Below, piece by piece: positions 1 through 5,352 of a stretch of 5,352 nt of DNA (position 1 is its first letter; each line of letters starts with the position of its first letter). This DNA is from Acidobacteriota bacterium. Its GTDB lineage: Bacteria; Acidobacteriota; Terriglobia; Terriglobales; Acidobacteriaceae. A program made the translations under genes and the position numbers. The notes beneath the pieces were generated by a model. The model was given only the letters and a program-made list of their open reading frames with translations. It was not told the DNA's origin and did not search any database. Location: NCBI GenBank assembly GCA_021781255.1, contig JAJXXG010000837.1, positions 1 through 5,352 of the forward strand. Direction: 5' to 3'.

Positions 1-49
1 ATTGGGGCGGTTAAGGTTTCCTGTGTGTGGCGGCGCGAGGTGTTGCTGC

Positions 50-559
50 TCACAAATTGTCGTACAGCGTGGAGTTTCTGTATCCCAGCAGGATGATCAG
101 CGTGGCAATGCCCAACGCTGTTCCGAAGGGCACCTTGAGGAGATTGACGACCGCGGCGATGATGGCGAGAATGCGCCCCCACTGCGTACGTTCCATCAGT
201 CCCCATCCGGCAATGGCCGACACCACCGCGCGCAGCAGGATCATGAGCCAGGCAAAATGCACCAGCGCCGGGCCGAACCAGTAGGGGAACATGGGGTGAC
301 CACCTCCCCAGGGCCCAATGCCTCGGGAGAAGAAGGCGTGCATAAAGTTCAGCGCGGCGAAGCCAAACAGAACCGACAGCCCTGCCCAGACCAGCCACAG
401 GATGCCGAGCACGCGAACCTTTCCGGCGTAGCGTGCCAGTTCGTACTCGAAGCCAGGCGCTGGAATCACAGGAGGCACTACTGCCGGAGCTATCCAGCCG
501 CACTTCGAGCAGATTCGTTGACCTGTCTCCAGTTCATGACCGCATCCGCTGCAAAACAT
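50..559 (-). CDS. Zinc-ribbon and multi-helix membrane protein, function unknown
   Basis: The 169-residue product has two parts. Residues 3-20 form a zinc ribbon with two CxxC pairs (C3/C6 and C17/C20; it begins MFCSGCGHEL). After a Pro-rich linker (about 24-36) come hydrophobic segments at about 48-74, 95-120 and 127-160, so a small membrane protein with a cytosolic metal-binding head is likely. The penultimate segment contains PFGTALGI, a pattern I associate with small zinc-ribbon membrane proteins of Acidobacteria; this is memory, not a search result. I chose the ATG at 559 because it starts directly at the ribbon. The frame stays open upstream to 703 but that would overlap the arginase end and adds unconserved, Arg-rich residues. 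A weak purine-rich stretch (AGGGTGGG) precedes the ATG. It is the last leftward gene of the cluster, 124 bases after arginase. Function unknown; the ribbon could bind a partner protein or nucleic acid. Confidence 0.8.
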   Translation of the reverse strand: MFCSGCGHELETGQRICSKCGWIAPAVVPPVIPAPGFEYELARYAGKVRVLGILWLVWAGLSVLFGFAALNFMHAFFSRGIGPWGGGHPMFPYWFGPALVHFAWLMILLRAVVSAIAGWGLMERTQWGRILAIIAAVVNLLKVPFGTALGIATLIILLGYRNSTLYDNL

Positions 560-637
560 GGCGTCACCCACCCTATCGAGAGGGATTACGCAGGCCGCGG
601 GCGGCAGGTTCCAGAAATTTTGAGGGGCACGGGAATG

Positions 638-680
638 CATGGGCGCTCTGGCCGGCCCATGGAATCGCAGGCGCTGCCTG
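638..680 (-). terminator. Two adjacent hairpins just after the arginase stop codon
   Basis: Three bases past the arginase TAA lies a perfect 5-bp stem with a 3-base loop (668-672 with 676-680, CAGGC/GCCTG). It is followed by a 7-bp inverted repeat (638-644 CATGGGC with 655-661 GCCCATG, 10-base loop). Neither is followed by a T-run on the minus strand, so this is not a textbook intrinsic terminator. It could slow or end transcription, protect an mRNA 3' end, or be chance in GC-rich DNA. Confidence 0.25.
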
Positions 681-683
681 GCA

Positions 684-1613
684 TTACAGGATCTTTTTGC
701 CAAACGCAGAGCAGATCAGTTGCACGGCCAGTTCGGCCGTGCGGTTATGTTCGTCGAGAATCGGGTTTACCTCGACTACGTCCAGACCCAGCATGCCGCC
801 GTGGTCGGCGACAATCTCCATGGCCAGATGGGCCTCACGATAGGTTGCACCGCCCGGCACCGGCGTTCCCACCCCGGGCGCCTCGTCCGGGTCCACCCAA
901 TCCATATCCATCGATACGTAATAGCCGGCTGTGGCCTGCGATGCAATCTCAATCGCCTTCTCCATCACGGCGCGCAAGCCCTTCTCATCGATGTCGCGCA
1001 TGGTAAAGACGGTCAATCCCGCGCGGCGCACGTTTTGCCTCTCGGTGTCGTCAATGTCACGCGCGCCCACCAGGACGGCCTGGCGGGCGTCAATCTTCGG
1101 CGACCAGCCGCGCAGATTGCCAAGCGACGCCGGCCCAAGCCCGAGCAGCGCGGCCAGCGGCATGCCGTGGACATTGCCGGATTGCGTGGTCTCCGGAGTA
1201 TTGATATCGGTGTGCGCGTCAATCCAGATCAGGCCGACTGCCTGGCCCCGGGCGCGAAAGTGGCTGGCTACGCCGGCGATGCTGCCCGCGGCCAGTGAGT
1301 GATCGCCGCCCAGCACCACGGGCGTGGCACTGCGCGCGAGGGCTTCGTCAACCCATTGCGCCACGGCCTCGCCGCACCGCGCAATCTGATCGAGAAAGCG
1401 AGCCCTGGGATCTCCGCGATCCGTCAGTTCTGCGCCGGGAACATGAACGTTGCCGCGGTCTCTTACCGGCAATCCGAGCGACTGCAGTTTTTCTGTCAGT
1501 CCGGCTACACGCAGCGCTGAAGGGCCCATGTCCACACCGCGGCGCCGCTGCCCCAGATCGAGGGGCACGCCAATTACTTCAATCTCGCGGAGAGAATCTC
1601 GTGACGGCGCCAT
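684..1613 (-). CDS. rocF: Arginase
   Basis: Arginase hydrolyses L-arginine to L-ornithine and urea in the cytosol, using a binuclear manganese centre. The 309-residue protein has the usual family length and all expected motifs in order: the N-terminal strand GVPLDLGQRRRGVDMGPSAL (15-34), GGDHS with metal ligand H105, DAHTD with D132, H134 and D136, the substrate-side GNVHGMP (H149), SMDMD with D236 and D238, GGATYREAH, and the C-terminal LDVVEVNPILDEHNRTAELA (278-297) containing E281. The N-terminal and ENP-type C-terminal blocks fit arginase better than agmatinase or formiminoglutamase. The ATG at 1613 is preceded by a good ribosome binding site (GAGGAG, 5-base spacer). It lies 118 bases downstream of the serine dehydratase stop on the same strand, so it may be co-transcribed with it or use its own promoter. 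DWVDP replaces the more usual D-G/A-L-DP after the metal aspartates; the metal ligands are unaffected. Confidence 0.95.
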   Translation of the reverse strand: MAPSRDSLREIEVIGVPLDLGQRRRGVDMGPSALRVAGLTEKLQSLGLPVRDRGNVHVPGAELTDRGDPRARFLDQIARCGEAVAQWVDEALARSATPVVLGGDHSLAAGSIAGVASHFRARGQAVGLIWIDAHTDINTPETTQSGNVHGMPLAALLGLGPASLGNLRGWSPKIDARQAVLVGARDIDDTERQNVRRAGLTVFTMRDIDEKGLRAVMEKAIEIASQATAGYYVSMDMDWVDPDEAPGVGTPVPGGATYREAHLAMEIVADHGGMLGLDVVEVNPILDEHNRTAELAVQLICSAFGKKIL

Positions 1614-1690
1614 ACAGACTCCTCTGTCTTCGGGCGATGAATCGGCAATTCGCCTGGCCGCCGGCGAGGAACGGCGATACGCTTGTCGAT

Positions 1691-1718
1691 GGTCTTCTTC
1701 AACGTTATCGTGAAGACC
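1691..1718 (-). other. Stem-loop in the gap between serine dehydratase and arginase
   Basis: In the 118-base gap (1614-1731) a perfect 7-bp inverted repeat (1691-1697 GGTCTTC with 1712-1718 GAAGACC) encloses a 14-base loop that itself contains the palindrome AACGTT. It starts 14 bases beyond the serine dehydratase stop on the minus strand. No T-run follows, so it is at best an attenuating or mRNA-end structure. On the minus strand, TTGAAG (1699-1694 side) followed 17 bases later by TATCGC is a poor sigma70-like pair that could start an arginase-only transcript. Confidence 0.25.
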
Positions 1719-1731
1719 GCCCGCTTTGTCT

Positions 1732-3089
<1,358 letters not shown>

Positions 3090-3093
<4 letters not shown>

Positions 3094-3659
3094 ATGCGCT
3101 GGGAAACCGTCGTCAGTGGCCGCGATCGCAAGCTGTCGTGTTGCCGGCGCAAGCGATGAAGCGTTGCAGCGACCTGGGAGATAGCGAACTTCACCGCGTT
3201 CGCCGTGGTCATCTTGCTCAGACTGAAGCGTATGCTTGCGGCGGCCCTCTGGAGCGGCAGCCCCATGGCGCGCAGCACGTGGAAAGGCGAACAACTGCTT
3301 GCATGGCAGGCAGCCCCGCCGGAAAGCGCCAGCCCCTCGGCGTCGAGGGCTGCCAGGAGATCTGCCCCCGGCACGCCGTCGAAGATGGCCAGATGATCGG
3401 CCTTGGCGCCGCCGCTGGTAAACACCACTTCGCCTGCTTTTGCGCCGATCGGGCCGGATGCCTGCCGGCGCGCCGACTCCACGGCTTCGCGCGCCGCGCG
3501 TCCCCGTGTATGGCCGGATGTGGCGTTTCCGCAGCCATTGAAGAGCCACGGCATCATGGCATTGAAGACATCGGGTACGGGCGGCGTGGTTGCGTAGGCA
3601 TCCACGTAAACATATCGCTCCCGGGCGTATTCCTGCTCGAATTGAGTTCGAGAGTCCAT
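3090..3659 (-). pseudogene. Cysteine desulfurase (NifS/IscS-like) with a large in-frame internal deletion
   Basis: The 189-residue open frame joins the two ends of a class V aminotransferase-fold cysteine desulfurase, normally about 380-400 residues. Residues 17-92 match the N-terminus (VYVDAYATTPPVPDVFNAMM, then GNATSGHTRGRAAREAVE and EVVFTSGGAKADHLAIF). From about 93 the sequence is the C-terminus (GADLLAALDAEGLALSGGAA with catalytic-loop C118, then HVLRAMGL and SIRFSLSKMTT). The middle 200-plus residues are gone, including the PLP-stacking His, the PLP Asp and the Schiff-base Lys of the HK motif, so it cannot be an ordinary desulfurase. Normally conserved positions also differ: ATSGH for PSSxH, and GGAKADH where GGTE(S/A)(D/N)N is usual. 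No stop or frameshift interrupts it. The ATG at 3659 lacks a Shine-Dalgarno site and no alternative start exists before the in-frame upstream stop. Its TGA overlaps the serine dehydratase ATG. It may be a decaying pseudogene kept in frame as a translated leader, or a small protein with a new role. Confidence 0.8.
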
Positions 3660-3748
3660 ACGATAACCAGAATCTACTTGAGCGCCGGAGCCGCCGGCAA
3701 TACTCTGGGTATGGTATTTCCCTGTTTTCGCCTAAATAAATAAGGACA
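3660..3748. promoter_or_regulatory. Divergent intergenic region with candidate regulator operator
   Basis: These 89 bases lie between two divergent start codons, so they must hold the promoters for both directions unless transcription enters from further away. The inverted repeat GCCGG-AGCCG-CCGGC (3684-3698) sits next to the -35 box of the leftward promoter candidate. It also falls between TTGAGC (3678-3683) and TACTCT (3701-3706, 17-base spacing), a weak rightward promoter candidate for the regulator gene. Near the regulator start the DNA turns AT-rich (3713-3745), ending in the AAGGA ribosome binding site (3742-3746). An Lrp/AsnC protein commonly binds its own divergent promoter region, so this is the expected operator location. 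The repeat does not resemble the AT-rich E. coli Lrp consensus. Confidence 0.4.
3671..3700 (-). promoter_or_regulatory. Candidate promoter of the leftward desulfurase-relic/sdaA operon
   Basis: On the minus strand TTGCCG (3700-3695, 4 of 6 to TTGACA) and TAGATT (3676-3671, 4 of 6 to TATAAT) are 18 bases apart. A start about seven bases past the -10 box would fall near 3664, only about five bases before the ATG at 3659. This would give a nearly leaderless mRNA and fits the lack of a ribosome binding site there. Prediction by eye only. Confidence 0.3.
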
Positions 3749-3751
3749 ATG

Positions 3752-4294
3752 ATGCCGGAAACCTTAGAAATTTCGAAGCTTCTCGATTCGATCGGATGGC
3801 GCATCCTCACGGAACTTGAACAGGACGCGCGCATCCAGTTTGTCGAGCTTGGCCGCCGCGTTGGCCTTTCGACGCCGGCGGTGATCGAGCGTGCCCGTCG
3901 CATGGAGGAGGCGGGCATCATTACCGGTTATCGCGTCGAGGTGGATCGTCACAAAATCGGCCTGCCGGTCTGCGCCTTTATTCGCGTGCGCGTCATCGGC
4001 GATTTCATTCCGCGCGTGATTGCTGTCGCCCGCGAGATGCCGGAGGTGCACGAGTGTCATCGTATTGCCGGCGAGGATACATTCCTGCTGAAGGTTCATG
4101 TCCCGACCTCAGAGGCTCTCGAACGGGTGGTCGACAGCCTGACCCCGTATGTGGCCACAACGACCATGCTGGTTTTTTCCTCGCCGGTGACGCGCCGCAC
4201 CATTGAGCCGCCGCCGGAGCATGTGCAGCCTGCGGTAGAGGCCGCGGTGAAGAAGACGACCCGCTCGCCCAGGCGCGCCATCGACCGCGGCTGA
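3752..4294 (+). CDS. Lrp/AsnC-family transcriptional regulator
   Basis: This is a 180-residue DNA-binding regulator of the feast/famine (Lrp/AsnC) type, which usually responds to an amino acid and forms dimers or octamers. Residues 9-60 are the N-terminal winged helix-turn-helix (LLDSIGWRILTELEQDARIQ, then ELGRRVGLS, with recognition helix TPAVIERARRMEEAGII). The linking strand GYRVEVDRHKIG (59-70) follows, then a RAM ligand-binding domain at about 72-152 with the characteristic IAGEDTFLLKV (105-115). A basic, Pro-rich tail of about 28 residues extends past the RAM domain. The usual Asp of LDxxD at the start of helix 1 is Gly here. Two ATGs are adjacent (3749 and 3752). The site AAGGA at 3742-3746 leaves 2 bases to the first and 5 to the second, so I prefer 3752. 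The gene is divergent from the serine dehydratase/arginase cluster, which is its most likely target besides itself. The effector is unknown. Confidence 0.93.
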   Translation: MPETLEISKLLDSIGWRILTELEQDARIQFVELGRRVGLSTPAVIERARRMEEAGIITGYRVEVDRHKIGLPVCAFIRVRVIGDFIPRVIAVAREMPEVHECHRIAGEDTFLLKVHVPTSEALERVVDSLTPYVATTTMLVFSSPVTRRTIEPPPEHVQPAVEAAVKKTTRSPRRAIDRG

Positions 4295-4543
4295 GAAGGA
4301 TGCCGGTGCAGCGCTTTGTCGCGGATGGAGGACGATGCGGCTAGGGCAATTCCTGGCGACTGTGCCCGTTTTCGATTTGACGCCATGTCGCCGCTGCCTG
4401 GGTCGCGTCGAATGGAGTGCTGCGGCTTCCCGATGCGGCGGCTCAGGAATGGCGATAGCGCGGCAATGCCGGTTGCGGCTGATTCCGCAGAAGAGATGCC
4501 GGCCCGGAGTGGGAGCGATTCCGGCAGGCGGGCTCTCGCCGTC
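4295..4543. other. Intergenic stretch without a convincing gene
   Basis: Together with the leader below, 422 bases (4295-4716) separate the regulator from pckG. In this left part two overlapping forward frames stay open: 4335-4547 (70 codons, ATG with GGAGG at 4327-4331, Cys- and Arg-rich) and 4316-4576 (86 codons, TTG start, or ATG at 4325). Neither resembles a known family, and both contain rare-looking codon mixes compared with the flanking genes. Minus-strand frames here extend antisense into the regulator and look like by-products of GC-rich sequence. I see a candidate terminator at the right end but no RNA gene. Confidence 0.5.
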
Positions 4544-4547
4544 TTGA
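4335..4547 (+). CDS. Doubtful small Cys/Arg-rich ORF
   Basis: This 70-residue frame begins with ATG at 4335. A strong-looking GGAGG (4327-4331) precedes it, although only three bases separate them. The product has six cysteines, including a CRRC pair (residues 18-21), and many arginines, but no recognisable fold, signal peptide or clear hydrophobic segment. It overlaps another open forward frame and runs into the -35 box of the next promoter. I list it because of the ribosome binding site; it is more likely chance than a gene. Confidence 0.12.
   Translation: MRLGQFLATVPVFDLTPCRRCLGRVEWSAAASRCGGSGMAIARQCRLRLIPQKRCRPGVGAIPAGGLSPS
4527..4545 (+). terminator. Weak candidate terminator after the regulator gene
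   Basis: GGCGG (4527-4531) can pair with TCGCC (4536-4540), one G-T pair included, around a four-base loop. GTCTT follows. An upstream inverted repeat, TGCCGG (4497-4502) with CCGGCA (4521-4526), lies directly before it. The T-content after the stem is low, so termination strength is uncertain. Its position immediately before the pckG promoter is where a terminator would make sense. Confidence 0.25.
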
Positions 4548-4573
4548 TAGCGGCGCTCGCTTTCACGTATAAC
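4544..4573 (+). promoter_or_regulatory. Sigma70-type promoter for pckG
   Basis: TTGATA (4544-4549) and TATAAC (4568-4573) each match the sigma70 consensus at five of six bases and are separated by 18 bases. This is the best promoter-like pair I see in the window. Transcription would begin near 4580, leaving a leader of roughly 135 bases before the pckG ATG. Confidence 0.55.
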
Positions 4574-4608
4574 TAAGTCACAAGCCCCGAGAAAAACTGG
4601 TTGATGGA

Positions 4609-4642
4609 TGCCTGTCAGGAGAATACTCCGCACCGGCAGGCA
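4609..4642 (+). promoter_or_regulatory. Two-tier stem-loop in the pckG leader
   Basis: The outer stem pairs 4609-4616 (TGCCTGTC) with 4635-4642 (GGCAGGCA): eight base pairs, one of them G-T. Inside, GGAG (4618-4621) pairs with CTCC (4626-4629) around an AATA tetraloop, leaving one unpaired base on the left and five on the right. No T-run follows, so it is not an intrinsic terminator. The pckG ribosome binding site lies about 64 bases downstream. It may stabilise the mRNA or be a protein or ligand site; it matches no riboswitch class that I recognise. Confidence 0.4.
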
Positions 4643-4716
4643 GTAGGTGAATGTGTATCCTTGCTCGATAAGCGTTGTTCAACGGAGAGCCATTTCGTAA
4701 AGAATGAGGAACCGGC

Positions 4717-5352
4717 ATGAACCAGGGAACAAGCAAAAAGACCAAGCCTTTGACGACGAACAAGCACCTGATTCGCTGGGTGGAGAAGATGGCGGAACTG
4801 ACCAAGCCCGCCAATATCCACTGGGTAGACGGCAGCCAGCAGGAGTATGAGCGGCTGTGCCATGAGCTGGTGGCCGCGGGAACGTTCGTACGGCTGAACC
4901 AGGAAAAGTGGCCGGGCTGTTTCTATGCCCGGTCCGACGCGCGCGACGTGGCGCGGGTTGAAGACCGGACCTTCATCTGCTCGCTTTCGAAGGATAACGC
5001 GGGACCGACCAACAACTGGATCGATCCGTTCGAGATGCGCAGGAAGCTGAAGGAACTCTTCAATGGCGCGATGCAGGGCAGGACGATGTATGTGCTGGCT
5101 TTCAGCATGGGCCCGGTAGGTTCGCCGATGGCGCGCATCGGGGTGCAGCTGACGGATTCGCCCTACGTGGTTGTGAACATGCGCATCATGGCTCGGATCG
5201 GCGCTCCGGTGTATGCCGAGATCGATAAGGACGAGAAGCGAGTTGTACCGTGCCTGCACTCGGTAGGCGCTCCGCTTGCCCGGGGTGAGCGTGATGTGCC
5301 GTGGCCGTCGAATGACGAAAAGTACATCGTCCACTTTCCTGAGACGCGCGAG
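4717..5352 (+). CDS. pckG: Phosphoenolpyruvate carboxykinase (GTP), N-terminal part
   Basis: PEP carboxykinase converts oxaloacetate and GTP to PEP, CO2 and GDP, the entry step of gluconeogenesis from C4 acids. The first 212 codons are present and the frame is open at the window edge; the family is about 600 residues, so roughly two thirds is missing, including the kinase P-loop and most catalytic residues. Visible GTP-type hallmarks are [15 protein letters not shown] (33-47), the substrate-binding region [19 protein letters not shown] (71-89) with the Arg of [17 protein letters not shown] (95-107), [17 protein letters not shown] (121-137), [17 protein letters not shown] (142-158) and LHSVGAPL (180-187). 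These separate it from the unrelated-looking ATP-dependent PckA type. The ATG at 4717 follows GAGGA with a six-base spacer and an in-frame TGA (4705-4707), so the start is firm. It has its own promoter candidate and a structured leader upstream. Confidence 0.96.
   Translation, partial: MNQGTSKKTKPLTTNKHLIRWVEKMAELTKPANIHWVDGSQQEYERLCHELVAAGTFVRLNQEKWPGCFYARSDARDVARVEDRTFICSLSKDNAGPTNNWIDPFEMRRKLKELFNGAMQGRTMYVLAFSMGPVGSPMARIGVQLTDSPYVVVNMRIMARIGAPVYAEIDKDEKRVVPCLHSVGAPLARGERDVPWPSNDEKYIVHFPETRE

Noticed and set aside
560..703. Longer start for the zinc-ribbon protein (ATG at 703)
   Set aside because: It would overlap the arginase end, adds Arg-rich unconserved residues and gains no better ribosome binding site.
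2..1006. 334-codon forward open frame across the zinc-ribbon and arginase genes
   Set aside because: It lies antisense to two genes with clear protein features, has an Arg/Pro/Gln-rich composition typical of the complement of GC-rich coding DNA, and matches no family.
3138..3743. 201-codon forward frame opposite the desulfurase relic
   Set aside because: It is the antisense of a frame with clear cysteine desulfurase motifs. It has no motif of its own and would end just inside the regulator's promoter region.
3094..3921. N-terminal extension of the serine dehydratase to 729 residues
   Set aside because: Family homology starts at the ATG at 3093. The extension is out of frame with the recognisable desulfurase relic and would run antisense into the divergent regulator.
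4096..4633. Minus-strand frames (156 and 174 codons) spanning the regulator's 3' half and the gap
   Set aside because: They overlap the RAM domain coding region antisense, have low-complexity Ala/Arg/Ser/Pro composition and no family resemblance.
4609..4642. Intrinsic terminator before pckG
   Set aside because: The stem is good but no T-run follows, and a promoter lies upstream of it, so a leader structure is more likely than a terminator.
4615..5334. 239-codon minus-strand frame across the pckG start
   Set aside because: The forward frame is an unmistakable PEP carboxykinase with a good ribosome binding site; this frame is its complement, rich in His and Arg.

Overview
The window is GC-rich chromosomal DNA from a free-living bacterium, probably an Acidobacteriota member of the Terriglobia type. 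That assignment rests on the general look of the proteins (a zinc-ribbon/membrane protein ending in an FGTALGI-type last helix, an arginase with a DMDWVDP metal motif, a GTP-type PEP carboxykinase) and is an inference, not a proven identity. I see no tRNA, rRNA, CRISPR array, insertion sequence, phage gene or attachment site.

Layout. A leftward cluster occupies about 50 to 3659. In transcription order it holds an internally deleted cysteine desulfurase (3659 to 3090), a type II iron-sulfur L-serine dehydratase whose ATG overlaps the desulfurase stop codon (3093 to 1732), an arginase (1613 to 684), and a small protein with an N-terminal zinc ribbon and membrane helices (559 to 50). An 89-base intergenic region (3660-3748) separates this cluster from a divergent Lrp/AsnC-family regulator (3752-4294). 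A stretch of 422 bases without a convincing gene follows. Its right part carries a good sigma70-type promoter (4544-4573) and a leader stem-loop (4609-4642). These lie upstream of the 5' part of a GTP-dependent PEP carboxykinase gene that runs off the right edge (4717 onward).

How the genes could work together. Serine dehydratase turns serine into pyruvate and ammonia. Arginase turns arginine into ornithine and urea. PEP carboxykinase draws oxaloacetate into gluconeogenesis. An Lrp/AsnC regulator transcribed divergently from the serine dehydratase/arginase cluster is a classical arrangement for amino-acid-responsive control. A reasonable reading is a small amino-acid catabolism locus next to a gluconeogenic gene. 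The regulation is inferred from gene order and candidate promoter and operator sequences only.

The most unusual item is the desulfurase relic. It keeps the family's first ~90 and last ~95 residues joined in frame, lacks the whole middle including the PLP lysine, yet remains open and coupled by ATGA to serine dehydratase. I found no clear sign of a wholly new multi-gene system.
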